Source: Stentor coeruleus (Eukaryota; Ciliophora; Heterotrichea; Heterotrichida; Stentoridae). Taken from it: a stretch of DNA of 64,000 nt. The notes beneath the pieces were generated by a model. It ran no database searches and was not told the DNA's origin. It saw only the letters and a list, made by a program, of their open reading frames with translations. The position numbers and the translations under genes were made by a program. Location of the stretch: assembly GCA_001970955.1 (NCBI GenBank), contig MPUH01000217.1, positions 16,116 through 80,115 on the forward strand, given 5' to 3'. Below, one piece after another: positions 50,735 to 62,023 of the stretch; position 1 is the stretch's first letter; the number at the start of each line of letters is the position of its first letter.

Positions 50735-53338
50735 TTGATGATGTGGCAAGGACATTCAACGCAGAGTGCTTTTAATAATGCCTCTGCAGTGTTTGGAGGG
50801 AACTCAGCTGGAGGTGCACTTAATCCTCCTACTGGCAATGGATTCCAAGGGTCAGTAGTACAGGGTAATAATAGCTTTGCCCCATCAAACCCTACACAAC
50901 AAAGTCTTTTTGGACCTGCTAATACTAATTCCAACACTCAGCAGCTAGGTTTAACCTCAAATCCTCCAGCAAACTGGCCTGGCCAAACTTCATCTTTTAT
51001 CCAACCCAACACTTTTTCAGGGTCTTCGCCAAACTTTTCCACAAACTCCAACATTTTTACAAACTCCAGCTTTGTCCCCAACACCGCCTCATCTAAAGAA
51101 ATCAGCTTCGGAGTCCAAAGTACAACTTTTAATCAAAACCCTTCATCTAACCCAAATCCCCAAAACAATTTTGCAAATTTCCAAACATCAAATCCAAACT
51201 TTTCTAACCAAAACCCAGCTTTTAATCAGACCGCAGGGGGTTTTTCTAGTGTCTCTTCATCTTTTGGATCTAACCCGACAAACAGTTTCTCTGCATCAAA
51301 AAGTTTCCCGCCAGCAAATCAGTCAAACATAAGCTCAAGACCCCAAAATACAAATTTTGCTAACCCTCAAAGTTTGACTGTCCCATTTAATAACAGCGTA
51401 TCTCAGATTATTAAATACAAAAGTACTCAAATTAAAGAGGAAAATGGCAATGTAAATATCGCTAATATGTGCGCTATGGCAGAATGCAATAATAAATCTA
51501 TTGAAGAGATAAGATTAGCTGAATATAAAATTAAATGTAATGGAAGCTCAACAGCAGGGATTGGGAATATAGTAAATCAACAGTTAAACCCTGTTGGAAC
51601 TGGAGTTTCAAATATATTTTCAAATACTGCTAGCAATAATAGGGCTCAGACAGGAGGATCAATATTCAATCAAAACTTAGATAACAAATCTCAAGGAGTT
51701 TTCCCAGCTGCAAATACAAATTTAGGGTTTACGGCTAATGCCTTTCCTAATACTAATACTGGATTTACATCTTTTACTAATACAACTTCAGGATTGCCTA
51801 GTCAAAACACCCAATCTACAATGTTCAACCCTGCTCCAAGTCAGACACCTCAACCTGCAATTATGAATTTTACTAATAATAATCCTCAAACAACTGCTCC
51901 AGGCTTTAGTCAAAATTCGATTACCCAGCCCAATGCCCCAAACCCTACAAATAACTTTTTTAATCAAGTAACACAACCTAATGTACCAAACCCTACACAG
52001 AATTTTAATAGTAATCTTACTCAGAACAATGTGTTGAATCCTAAACCTAATACACATAATCAAATTTCTCAGCCTAATCCTACAAATAGTACTTCAAATT
52101 TAAGTTCTAATAATGGGGCTTTTTTCGCACAAACTTCAGCTCCTAATCCAAGCATATCGCTTTTTAATAATCCTCAGCCTAAGGCTGGGGCAAATATTTC
52201 AGCGCCTCAAGTACCGCAAAATATTAACAATAATAACTATAAGCAGGCAAATTATTGGCCCATACAAACCGACAACTTTATAAGCCCTTATAAAAATGAT
52301 TATCAAGACCCGCATGGCCTAAGTTGGCTTACTGGAACCCAATTCCAACATGATCCTACCCTTACTTACAACAAAAAACTTTTAAACCAAAAAAACACTG
52401 AGCATTCAAGTCTAATAGAAAGGATTGCCAGCTCTAAAAAAAACCTTAACTACTCTCAAACTCTTTCAAACAAATGGAAAACCTCACAAGACAAATTTAA
52501 CTCAACATCTAAAACAAACATCAGCCTAACAAGCCACAAAAAATCTGAACCTTTTTTTATATCAAAACGCCCCAGTTTCATAAATCTCAAACTTGAATTA
52601 TACAAAGACCAAGACGAAAACAAGTATTTTAAAGTTCCAGAAAAAGTATGCAAAACTCCTGAAAATGAAATTCAAGTTCAAGTCGTTGCTCATACACCTG
52701 AACCAATACGTTTAATAATCTCAGTAATTCCAACTACAACAGTAAAAGAAATAAAACATCATATTTCTAAAAGATTGTGTGAATTTAAAGACTTCCAACT
52801 TGTATATAAATCGCATGTTTTATTAGAAAGTGAGACTATTGTATCATATAGAATAAGGGAAAATGATGAACTTACGGTTATATATACACCAGAAGGTTAT
52901 AAAAAAACTACTAATTTACCTAATGATAATGAACTTCCTGTTATAGGTTCTGGGTATTATACTAAACCTACTATAATGGAAATGGCTAAAATGTCTATTG
53001 AGAATCTTATGAAAATTAAGAATTTTACTATAGAAAATGAATATGGTAAGCTAGTTTTTGAAGGGGAAACTAATGTTGTTAAACTGAACATTGCGGAGAT
53101 TATTCAGATTTTACATAAGGAAGTTGTGGGATATCCAGAAGAATCGAAAATTGCTAAGCCTTGTGTTGGGCAAGGGCTTAATAAACCTGCAGAGCTGACT
53201 TTGTATAAATTTGAAGTGCCTGGATCAAAGGATAAAGCTCAAGAGAAGATTATGAAGATGTGTGAAAAAGGAAAGTTTAAGTTTGTTTCTTATGATCAGG
53301 AGAATTGCGAACTTGTTGTTAGAATAAAACATTTTTAA
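50735..53338 (+). CDS. NUP98: Nup98-type FG nucleoporin with ubiquitin-like insertion and trimmed autoproteolytic domain
   Basis: The protein lines the nuclear pore and binds transport factors. Residues 1-220 and 265-510 are Asn/Gln/Ser/Phe-rich FG-type repeats, with FG dipeptides mixed with NIF/SIFN-type units. A GLEBS-like segment (about 222-265, ending KSIEEIRLAEYKIK) should bind the Rae1/Gle2 protein. A ubiquitin-like fold (about 645-720, from IQVQVVAHTPEPIRL) precedes the C-terminal Nup98 autoproteolytic domain (about 735-867). The domain ends exactly at KHF, where the usual cleavage site is HF followed by Ser. No Nup96 portion follows. The start MMMWQ is the first ATG; the exact Met among the first three is undecided. 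Lies 144 nt after the allantoinase-like gene. Confidence 0.9.
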   Translation: MMMWQGHSTQSAFNNASAVFGGNSAGGALNPPTGNGFQGSVVQGNNSFAPSNPTQQSLFGPANTNSNTQQLGLTSNPPANWPGQTSSFIQPNTFSGSSPNFSTNSNIFTNSSFVPNTASSKEISFGVQSTTFNQNPSSNPNPQNNFANFQTSNPNFSNQNPAFNQTAGGFSSVSSSFGSNPTNSFSASKSFPPANQSNISSRPQNTNFANPQSLTVPFNNSVSQIIKYKSTQIKEENGNVNIANMCAMAECNNKSIEEIRLAEYKIKCNGSSTAGIGNIVNQQLNPVGTGVSNIFSNTASNNRAQTGGSIFNQNLDNKSQGVFPAANTNLGFTANAFPNTNTGFTSFTNTTSGLPSQNTQSTMFNPAPSQTPQPAIMNFTNNNPQTTAPGFSQNSITQPNAPNPTNNFFNQVTQPNVPNPTQNFNSNLTQNNVLNPKPNTHNQISQPNPTNSTSNLSSNNGAFFAQTSAPNPSISLFNNPQPKAGANISAPQVPQNINNNNYKQANYWPIQTDNFISPYKNDYQDPHGLSWLTGTQFQHDPTLTYNKKLLNQKNTEHSSLIERIASSKKNLNYSQTLSNKWKTSQDKFNSTSKTNISLTSHKKSEPFFISKRPSFINLKLELYKDQDENKYFKVPEKVCKTPENEIQVQVVAHTPEPIRLIISVIPTTTVKEIKHHISKRLCEFKDFQLVYKSHVLLESETIVSYRIRENDELTVIYTPEGYKKTTNLPNDNELPVIGSGYYTKPTIMEMAKMSIENLMKIKNFTIENEYGKLVFEGETNVVKLNIAEIIQILHKEVVGYPEESKIAKPCVGQGLNKPAELTLYKFEVPGSKDKAQEKIMKMCEKGKFKFVSYDQENCELVVRIKHF

Positions 53339-53984
53339 TTGTTTTTTATAATGGTTTTGGATTTATGCAGCTGAATATAATTGATGGATGCTGTAGTTTC
53401 TTATATATTTTATGTGTATAAATTAATAATTTTGGCTAGATTTTGTTGTAAATAATTTTTTTTTTGAAGTCTACTCTTGGAGTTTTTTATTTTTATAAGA
53501 CCTATTAAAATAGAATAATTATTTAGATGAATAGATATAAGTATAACTAGCTGAGAGAATTTCAAGTGAAGAATTAGCAAAAAATACAAATAAAAGGAAT
53601 TTAAAATGTGTTTAGGATTTGTAGTATTATTTATAAGTTTGAAAAAAACTAATAAAATTGTAAAAGTTTTTATGTGCATAAATAAGTTTTGTTAATTTCA
53701 TTTTTAGTTTGAATTTTTTTGTAAGCCAGTTCTCACACTAAAATTGTATTTTAAACTTATTTAAAAAGAAAATTATAGTCCTTCTATAACAAATTTCCTT
53801 TAAATAAGCTATACACTTTAATGCATTAACTTTAAATTTTATATAAAAATTACGTCTTTCTCCATATGGAAAATAGTAATTCTGCACAAATTCACACTAA
53901 CCCAATTCTGAAATCATATAAAAATTCAAAGCATACAATTAACTTAAAATATTTAAACAAATACCATATCTAACAATAATAGAC
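53339..53984. other. Intergenic, nothing recognised
   Basis: This is 646 nt of AT-rich DNA with one minus-strand chance frame of 89 codons dominated by Ile/Leu/Asn/Lys. No gene is called. Confidence 0.5.
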
Positions 53985-55223
53985 ATGGATGAACCTGATA
54001 GCAAAACTCTAATTGCTTTACTAAAAGAAAAAGACAAGGAAGTTAAAAACCTACAGAAAAAAGTCGCAAAACTTGAAGAACGATATGTAATGAAACATAG
54101 AGAAAATACTGAGCTTGGAGCAGATAGAGAAAGTCTAATATCATTTGCCAAGCTTGTTTTAGAAATCCAGTATACAAAAACACCTGGATCTGTAAGTTTT
54201 GAAGAACTTGAGTCAAGCTGGATAGCTAAAGAAGAAGAAAGACAAAGAGCCCTTCGAAATTTAATACAAAACTCCAGTGAAGAGATTCAAAAATTAAAAT
54301 CTGAGCTCAATCGATTAAAAGAGCAAATAAGAGTTAAAGATATGGAGCTTAAAGAGTTTAAGTCACTGGAGGAGAATCATACTTTAGTAAAATCGCAATG
54401 TGAAGAAATGCGTAATGAGATTGATATATTGGAAAAAGAAATTGAAACTTTGAGGATTGATAATACTAGACTTAAAAGCAATCATGATGAAGTATCGAAA
54501 AATAAAACCCAAGCACTTATTGCTGCGATGGAACAAAAAACTAAAGATGCACAGGATGAAAACAAGCTACATAAGATGCTTGCAGACTCTCAGGCTAAGA
54601 TAAACTCTCTTGAAGCTGAACTTAAACTGGCAGAAGAAAACAATACTCTTATTGAAAACCTCAAAGAAGCTCTTAAAGACCAAATTTCTGAAAAAGATTC
54701 ACTATCATTCAAAATCCAAGGAATTGAAGAAATGCTCAGCATAACACGCAATGAGTTTTCAGAACACCGCAAAAAAGCTCAAAAACTAGTCCTAGAAAAA
54801 GAACAGCAACTAGAAAAATTGAAATTAAAAGTAAAGGATTATGAAAAATCAAATGATGAAAACCAAGTTCAATATGCACTTAAGCTAAGAATTGCTGAGT
54901 TAGAAAAAGCTCAATCAAGAGAAAGTATAAATTTTGAGTATCTTAAAAATATAGTAATGCGGTATATGGAATATATGTCTGCAGGGAATTTAAAAGAAGC
55001 AAATACATTGGCTCTGGTAATTTTTACAGTTCTGGAATTTAATAATGAAGAAATTGAGTTAGTTAAAAAAGCTCGTCAAGGAAAAATGTTTTTAAAAGGA
55101 GTTAAAGGGATGTTTGCGAGTTCGAGTTTAGGAGCTGGGGTGTCTCATAATACTTTGCATACGATGGAAGGGAGGAAAAGGATGAATATAAGTATGGAAG
55201 AGAATAAGGATAACCCCAGATAA
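53985..55223 (+). CDS. GRIP-domain golgin
   Basis: Golgins with GRIP domains tether vesicles at the trans-Golgi and are recruited by the small GTPase Arl1. The 412-aa protein is a long coiled coil from about residue 8 to 320, rich in Glu, Lys and Leu heptads. The GRIP domain spans about 322-372: NFEYLKNIVMRYMEYM, with the key Tyr that contacts Arl1, followed by ANTLALVIFTVLEFNNEEIELV. The C-terminal tail is basic. It is shorter than most animal golgins (GCC1, golgin-97), so the exact orthologue is open. No intron is needed. Confidence 0.88.
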   Translation: MDEPDSKTLIALLKEKDKEVKNLQKKVAKLEERYVMKHRENTELGADRESLISFAKLVLEIQYTKTPGSVSFEELESSWIAKEEERQRALRNLIQNSSEEIQKLKSELNRLKEQIRVKDMELKEFKSLEENHTLVKSQCEEMRNEIDILEKEIETLRIDNTRLKSNHDEVSKNKTQALIAAMEQKTKDAQDENKLHKMLADSQAKINSLEAELKLAEENNTLIENLKEALKDQISEKDSLSFKIQGIEEMLSITRNEFSEHRKKAQKLVLEKEQQLEKLKLKVKDYEKSNDENQVQYALKLRIAELEKAQSRESINFEYLKNIVMRYMEYMSAGNLKEANTLALVIFTVLEFNNEEIELVKKARQGKMFLKGVKGMFASSSLGAGVSHNTLHTMEGRKRMNISMEENKDNPR

Positions 55224-55464
55224 TAGTTGGAATAAGATATATGGATTTATAAATATTTATTTGATATATATGGACTAAATAAATAATGGTTAGGTTTTTT
55301 ATTGGAGAATATCATCTTTGAAGATTTTTATAGTTTTTATTGATAACTATAGGATTTTGATGAGTATCATGGTATTAGTTAGTAAACTAAATAAAATTGC
55401 ATACAAAACAACAAGAAGCAATACTCCAAATATTATACTTCTATAAAAAATATAACTTTATGCT

Positions 55465-56877
55465 TTATCCTATTTTACGTCCTCTTGTCTCTTTCAAAAT
55501 TAATGCAAAGACCCCTGCAAGTATGAATGTTATACATATACTCAATAAGGCATAAAATTTGCCATTAGGGATTTCTAAAAAATACCCAGTTATAATTGGA
55601 CTGGCAATTCCTCCAACTCTTGAAAATAGATTCACAACCGCAAGTCCTGTGCTTCTTGAACTTGTTGGAAAAGATTCAGGAGCTATTGTGAACATTGAAC
55701 TATAGGCCAAAGATATGCATATAAAAGCAAGACCGCTCATTGATAGAGTCTATATGAAACTTACAACCCAAACAAGGTCGCTGAAACTAAAAAATAATAT
55801 AAACAGACCGCTGAAGATGTAAAATATTGTTATTGTGAATTTGCGGCCTAGACGTGTATCTACTAATTTTGATGAAATAAAGACTCCAGGAATTCCACAG
55901 CTGTGCTGGGCCAAAATTATTGCATAAGAAGTCGAGGTAGAAAACTCTTCCAAAAATTCTGGCATAAACTGCATGATTCCTGCATAACTATACCCAGCCA
56001 GCATATAAACCTACTTATATCTTACCATTCCTAAGACAATTGTTGTTTTTGCTAGTGGAGCTTTAAATAATTTCATCATATTCCCACTTTTTTTCTCAAC
56101 CTTCTTAGTCCCTTCAGGTTCTTGCGTAAGCTCATTCGGATTTAACGAGGCTGAATATTCAATTTTATCTAAGCTTTTCCCAGTATTTGCAACACTCACA
56201 ATATTAAGTATTTTATCAGCTGCAGATTGTTTGTTTTGACTTATCAAATAAGCTGGTGTCTCATGCATAAAAAACCTAAAAATCATCGTAATAGACTCAA
56301 TGACAACTCCTACCAGAGAAATGACCCTCCAATTATAAAAACCTGTAGTATTAAATAAAGATACCATCAAAGCTGTAAAAGTTACAGTAATGTTCCCAGA
56401 GCTTAGAAATAAGGACATTAAAGTTAAGTAGTTTCTTTTAGAAGGAGGACAAAATTCGTAAAAAACAGTCCCACCTAAAGCGATTTCGCCAGCCATACCA
56501 AAGCCTAGGATGGTTAAAGCTCCGGCTACTGTGTAAAAGTTTGGGGATAATACAAGAAGGATGCTGCCTATTACTACAACAATAACTGTTGATTTAAAAC
56601 CACGCATACGACCATATCTATTGCCAATATGGCCCCAGAATAGACTACCAAAAAGTAACCCAACTGTTATAAATGAACCAATGATCCCTGCTTGTAAAGT
56701 ATTTAGGTCCCATTCTTCAGTTGTGCCTTGGATGACGAATGATGTATTTACGAACCAGAATGTAAAAGTACTCCAGGCCTAAGTAAGGATTACTAGTCCG
56801 CATTGGATAAAAGTAAAAATATTATATTTACCCCAACCGATGAGCTCAAGGACTGAATAGGCTCTGTTTTTTTCCAT
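55465..56877 (-). CDS. MFS transporter (SV2/SLC22-like), tandem copy 1
   Basis: The 455-aa protein is rebuilt from four exons across three 15-nt introns at 56779-56793, 56011-56025 and 55750-55764, each GT...AG on the minus strand. It starts MEKNRAYSVLELIGWG, like its two neighbours. About 12 membrane helices are expected. The loop between helices 2 and 3 has the MFS signature (GHIGNRYGRM). The second half has PESFPTSSRSTGLAVVN, with the P-T-x-x-R segment typical of organic-ion and SV2-type transporters. The substrate cannot be told from sequence. The separate open frames in this region are exons of one gene, not separate genes. Confidence 0.9.
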
Positions 56878-57330
56878 TTATTATCACAATAAAATATGTT
56901 TTTTTCAAGCGAAAAATATAATAGAAGAAAAAATGTTTTTATAAGAAGGAGATATTGGAAGCTTATATTGAATTAGGGAGATTAAGACTTTTTTTAGTTC
57001 TAGAAGTAGAGAAATAGGAAAATTATTGATAGAAAATGCTTTTATATGGAATTTATTGAAATTAATTTTATGTATTAATAAAAGGATTATTGTTATAATT
57101 ATTTAAATATAGATTATAACTTAAGGGATTATTATTTGGGAGAACTTGCATGTTTGGAGACTTTTTTTAGTTACAGTTCAATGGATTAGTTTATTTAGAT
57201 GTGTGCTTTTGATTGATTTTTATATGTACTTTTGGTAAGGTTTGAAAATTTATAATTAGAGATTCACTTTAAATTATAAATCTTATATAATGTATTTTCA
57301 TGCAATTTAATTGCCTAATTAAATTATATA
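56878..57330. other. Intergenic between MFS copies 1 and 2
   Basis: This is 453 nt of AT-rich DNA holding the upstream region of copy 1 and the 3' flank of copy 2. No motif was recognised. Confidence 0.5.
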
Positions 57331-58744
57331 CTAACCTATTTGCTGACCTTTTGTCTCTTTCAATAATAATGCGAAAACCCCAGCTGTGATATAAATAACA
57401 CATAAGCACAAAAGACCCATAAACTTCCCATTAGAAAGTTCTAAAAAATATCCAATAATTATAGGACTGCTAATACCTCCGATCCGAGTGGTCACATTCA
57501 TAAGAGCTAAAGCTTTACTTCTAATACTTGTAGGAAATGACTCGGGACCTATAGTAAACATAGCACTAAGACCAATTAAAATAAAAAAATACCCTGCTCC
57601 ACTTATTATTAGAACCTAATTTTCTTTTACAAACCAAAAATTTGTATTGAAACTCAAAAAAAGTATCATAAGCCCACTAAGTGAATAAAAAATCAATATT
57701 GTGAATCGACGCCCAAGCCTAGTTTCTATTAATTTAGCTGAAAGCAGTACTCCAGGAATTCCACAGCATTGCTGAGCTAAAATTATAGCAAACCCAGTCG
57801 AAGTCGAAAATTCTTCCAGAAATTCAGGCATAAAATACAAAATCCCCGCGTAACTATACCCAGCAAACATATAAACCTGTTATAATTTTTACGAGTCCCA
57901 TGACAACTGTAGTTTTTAGCAACGGTGGGGTAAATAATTTATTCGGTTTACTTTCTTCACTTTTTATAAGCTTTTTATCAACTTTCTCTATAATGATTTC
58001 ATCAGAATTAAGCGATGATGAGTAATCGCTTTTATCAATTTTTTTGCCAGTATTCTTTAAGCTTATAGCATTTAATATTCTATCAGCTTCTATTTGTCTA
58101 TTTTGACTTACTAGAAAAGCAGGAGTCTCATTCATAAAAAACCTAAAAAACATAACACAAATTTCAATCGCAACACCAATGGCAACAATAATACGCCAAT
58201 TATAAAATTTGGATGTGTTAATTAAAGAGACCAATAAAGCAACTAAAGTTACTGCTATAGCCCCGATACTAATAAATAAAGATAACAAAGTCATATAGTA
58301 TCTTTTAGATGGAGGGCAAAATTCACAAAAAACTGTCCCACCTAAGGTTAGTTCACCAGCCATGCCAAAGCCTAATAAGCTTAAAGCTATGGCAACTAAA
58401 TAAAAATTAGGTGAAAATACAAGAAGCAAACTCCCAATAGATACAATTACTGCTGATGGTTTAAAAGCATACATACGGCCATATCTATCACCTATATATC
58501 CCCAAGATAAACTACCAAATAAGATGCCAAATGGAATAAAAGAACCTATAATTCCTGCTTGAAATGTGTTGAAGTCCCATTCTTCAGTTGCTCCTTGAAT
58601 AACATATGCCGTACTGACAAACCAAAATGAAAAAGTTCCCCAAGCCTATTTAGAAATTACAAAACCGCAATGAAGGAAAGCAAATAGGTTGTATTTTCCC
58701 CAGCCTATATGCTCAAGAATTGTGTAAGCTCTATTTTTTTCCAT
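57331..58744 (-). CDS. MFS transporter (SV2/SLC22-like), tandem copy 2 with a 16-nt intron
   Basis: The 455-aa protein starts MEKNRAYTILEHIGWGKYN at 58744. Introns lie at 58646-58660 (15 nt), 57877-57892 (16 nt, GTAAAAATTATAACAG) and 57616-57630 (15 nt). The second intron must be 16 nt because only that length restores VMGL-VYMFAGYS, the counterpart of GMV-YMLAGYS in copy 1. MFS signature and PESFPTSIRSKALALMN segment are present, about 12 helices. Intron positions match copies 1 and 3. It closely resembles both neighbours. The substrate is unknown. Confidence 0.9.
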
Positions 58745-59435
58745 TTATTCATAGAAATAGTAAGATAAAGGAAAAGAATTGTTTGAGATTAAAAAAGATA
58801 GTTGGGCTTTAGGATGATTATAAAATAAAATGTAAATTTTGATTAACTTTTGAAAATATGAGATTGAATTAGGATTATGAGAAAGATGAGCTTGAATCGA
58901 ATAATAAAGAAGTTTAACGATATAATCATAAAATAATTTTGGGATTTTTACGGTAAAGTTATATTTTTAACTGAAAAAAATTATAATTCTTCAGTTGATA
59001 GTATACTTTCAGAGACTATATGAAAATATTAGTTATAACTAATTATAAAAATTTGGTAATAAGCTTAGTATATGAATTTTATGTAGTATAGCTCATGCTA
59101 TTTTATAGTAAGATAATCAAAATCAAAATTAATAAATATATTTTAAATACTGTGGGCATTATTGTTCTTCAAAATCAATTAAGAGTAGTCTGCAATTCCC
59201 AAGTAGAATTCATAGATTATTAAAAAATATAAACCTAAAGGACTTATTCTTCTTATAAAGTAAAATCATTTAAATATCCATAATTAAAATTTAACTCAAA
59301 AAATATCTTTTTAATTCATTAAAGAAAGCTAATAGTAAAATTAAGAAAAAAAAAATTTTATAGCTATATAAGATTGGGTTTAAAATACTCAAAATTTTTT
59401 TTCTAAGTCTTTATTTCAATTTCTAATTATTATTT
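58745..59435. other. Intergenic between MFS copies 2 and 3
   Basis: This is 691 nt of AT-rich DNA. Nothing specific was recognised. Confidence 0.5.
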
Positions 59436-60869
59436 CTAACCGGTTTTTTTACCTTTAGTTTCTTTGACTAATAATATCAATATCCCAGCTAGTGCAAAAC
59501 TTGCAAAAAATAATATAAATGAAATAATCTTGCCGTTTGGAATTTCAAGAAGGTATCCTGTAATAATAGGACTTAGCATACCTCCACTTCTTGAACATAC
59601 AGTTAAAGCTGTCATACCATACATTCTACTACTAGTTGGATATGATTCAGGAGCGATAGTCATCATTGAACTATATCCTGACATCACAAATAAAAATGCT
59701 ACGCTACTTATAATAAGTACCTATATACCTCTTACAAACCAAAAATCATTGTTAAATCCAAAAATAAAAATAAACACCCCAGAAAAAAAATAGCTAATAA
59801 GTGTAGCATAACGGCGGCCTAGTCGAGTTTCCACAATCCATGAGTTCATTAAGCACCCAGGAACTCCACAAACTTGCTGGACCACAATAATCATATAAGC
59901 AGTAGAAGTTGAAAACTCAGACAAAAACTCAGGCATAAAATACAAGTATCCAGACAATCCAGCTGCAGCTAAAAAATAAACCTATCTATAACTTACCGCA
60001 CCAATAGTAAAAGTAACTTTCCTTAAAGGTACTTTAAACAATACAGCTATCGGATTTTCTTTTTTTACTATCAATTTTTGTTTATCCTCTTGCTCATCCT
60101 CATTTCCAATCTCCTTCGTAAACTCATTCGGATTTACAGACGCCGAGTCTCCAGGTTCATCTAAAGCTTTCCCAGTATTAATCATGCTAATTGTACTCAA
60201 AAGTCTATTCGCTGCTAATTGTTTGTTTTGTGAAATAAGAAAAGCAGGTGTTTCATGCATAAAAAATCTAAAAATCATAGTTAAAATCTCAAATACTGAA
60301 GATATGGCCACTATAATTCGCCAATTGTAGAAAGGAGATGAATTAAGCAGTGATACAAGCAAAGCGATAACTGTTGTTAATGTCGATCCTACACTTAAAA
60401 ATAAAGATAAAAGAGTCATGTAATATCTTTTAGATGGAGGACAAAACTCGTAAAAAACAATACCACCTATAGCCATTTCTCCTGCTAAGCCAAATCCTAA
60501 AACATACAATCCTCCTGCTACTACAAAAGGATTTGGGGATAGGGTTAATAGAATGCTTCCTATTGAAGCTATTACAGCAGTGTTTTTAAAAGCTTTCATT
60601 CTTCCGTATTTATTTCCTATGAAACCCCAGAGAAGACAGCCCGATAATAGGCCGAATTGGAAAAATGAACCAATGATTCCTGCTTGGAATGTATCTATAT
60701 TCCATTCTTTGGTGATTCCTTGGATTATGTACCCAATATTGACGAACCAGATATTAAAGGTACTCCAAGCCTGAGTGGATATTACTAAACCGCATTGAAT
60801 GAAAATAAATCGGTTGTATTTACCCCATCCTATTAATTCCAAAACAGAATAAGCACGATTTTTTTCCAT
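59436..60869 (-). CDS. MFS transporter (SV2/SLC22-like), tandem copy 3
   Basis: The 462-aa protein starts MEKNRAYSVLELIGWGKYN at 60869. Introns are 60771-60785, 59982-59996 and 59721-59735, all 15 nt. The first (GTAATATCCACTCAG) has no stop and keeps frame, so a naive reading translates it as VISTQ; copies 1 and 2 show it must be removed, giving ...IQCGL-AWST. MFS signature GFIGNKYGRM and PESYPTSSRMYGMTALT segments are present, with about 12 helices. An acidic/basic cytoplasmic loop lies near 240-270. The substrate is unknown. Together the three genes are a recent tandem family. Confidence 0.9.
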
Positions 60870-61408
60870 TTATTAACTTAAGTATTGATTCTGATTAAAT
60901 AATTCAACAATGCAATATACTTAATAAAGAGAAGTTTGCCATTAATTTCAAAGAAAAACTTTATTCTTAATTATACTTAAGGTAATATATATCTTTATTT
61001 TTACTTGAATTTACGAATTTTTTTTAAATTAGAGTTGAAATATCCTTAGCATAAATTATTATATCCACTAAAATCATAACTTTTAGCTAAATTTAAATAT
61101 TTATCCAACATAGCGATTATATACCAATTTTTATATCATCCCACTTATCATAAAACTAAATCTCATAATTAATTAAAAATCAAATACAAAGATGCTATTC
61201 TATACTAAAATTATATATTTTAAAACTAGCATTCAAATATTCAATTAATTTTCAAACCTAATGTCAAAATCTAGCTTATCAAATTAAAAATATTTTCTAA
61301 TCAACCTCATTGTCTATTATTAACAAGTAAATCGCCTATCTTGCTCATTATTAGGCTATATAAATAATTTAATTTCAAAAGACCTGCTCAAAGACCATCT
61401 AATTTTAT
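60870..61408. other. Intergenic, nothing recognised
   Basis: This is 539 nt of AT-rich DNA between the MFS cluster and the Whirly-like gene. No feature was seen. Confidence 0.5.
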
Positions 61409-62023
61409 CTAAATATTATTAAAAGGGTCCTTTGGCTCAACCTCTACTGCAACACTCTGTTCAGCTAATCTTGAATCACCTAAAGCATACCATCCATAAA
61501 TATAAGGAATGCTAAAATCAAAAAGTTTGCCTATAAAAAAGTGATCGCTTGGCCTCACTACAACTTTTCTATGATCATTTTGGTTGCCTGTAACCTGCAA
61601 AGACCATTCCCAATTAGGAGAATTTTTTTTGATTTCAAGTTTATGACTGACGCCTTCACGTTCTTTTCTGTATTCAATCATAACAGGTTTTTCTGTGAGG
61701 AAGTCGCAAATTTTGTCAGAGTTGAAAAGGATGGTTTTTTTGTCTTTGTTCGATAAAAACTTTTTTTGTGAGTTTTGATCGTGCTCAATTAATGGGATAA
61801 ATTCAACTATTATAGATCCTTTTTGTTTAACTGCGAAATAGCTATCTTTCATAGTAAATTTTGCTTTAGTTATGTTTATACTCATAATCATTGAATCGTT
61901 TGACACAGTATACCCTGCAATGACTCTTTTGTCTTAGTAATTATTACTTCCAGCTTGTGAGCCCCATTCGTTGCTGAATGGCGAGTTGCTGTTTGAGATT
62001 GCCCTTAGAAGGGATCTTATCAT
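61409..62023 (-). CDS. Whirly/MRP-like mitochondrial single-strand nucleic-acid-binding protein
   Basis: Whirly-fold proteins bind single-stranded DNA or RNA in organelles. The 199-aa protein is rebuilt with a 15-nt intron at 61933-61947 (GTAATAATTACTAAG). Exon 1 (62023-61948) gives MIRSLLRAISNSNS, a good mitochondrial presequence, which the downstream frame alone lacks. The fold is seen in KGSIIVEFIPL (near 65), NWEWSLQVTG (near 145), then HFFIGKLFDFSIPYIYGWYALGDSRL, which resembles the Whirly end FNFVLPHLIGWHAF. The acidic C-tail also fits. I infer a role in mitochondrial DNA or RNA maintenance; homology is remote and rests on the pattern. Its start lies 19 nt from IFT20. Confidence 0.72.

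Noticed and set aside
53410-53679. 89-codon open frame, minus strand
   Set aside because: Ile/Leu/Asn/Lys-rich chance frame in a spacer.
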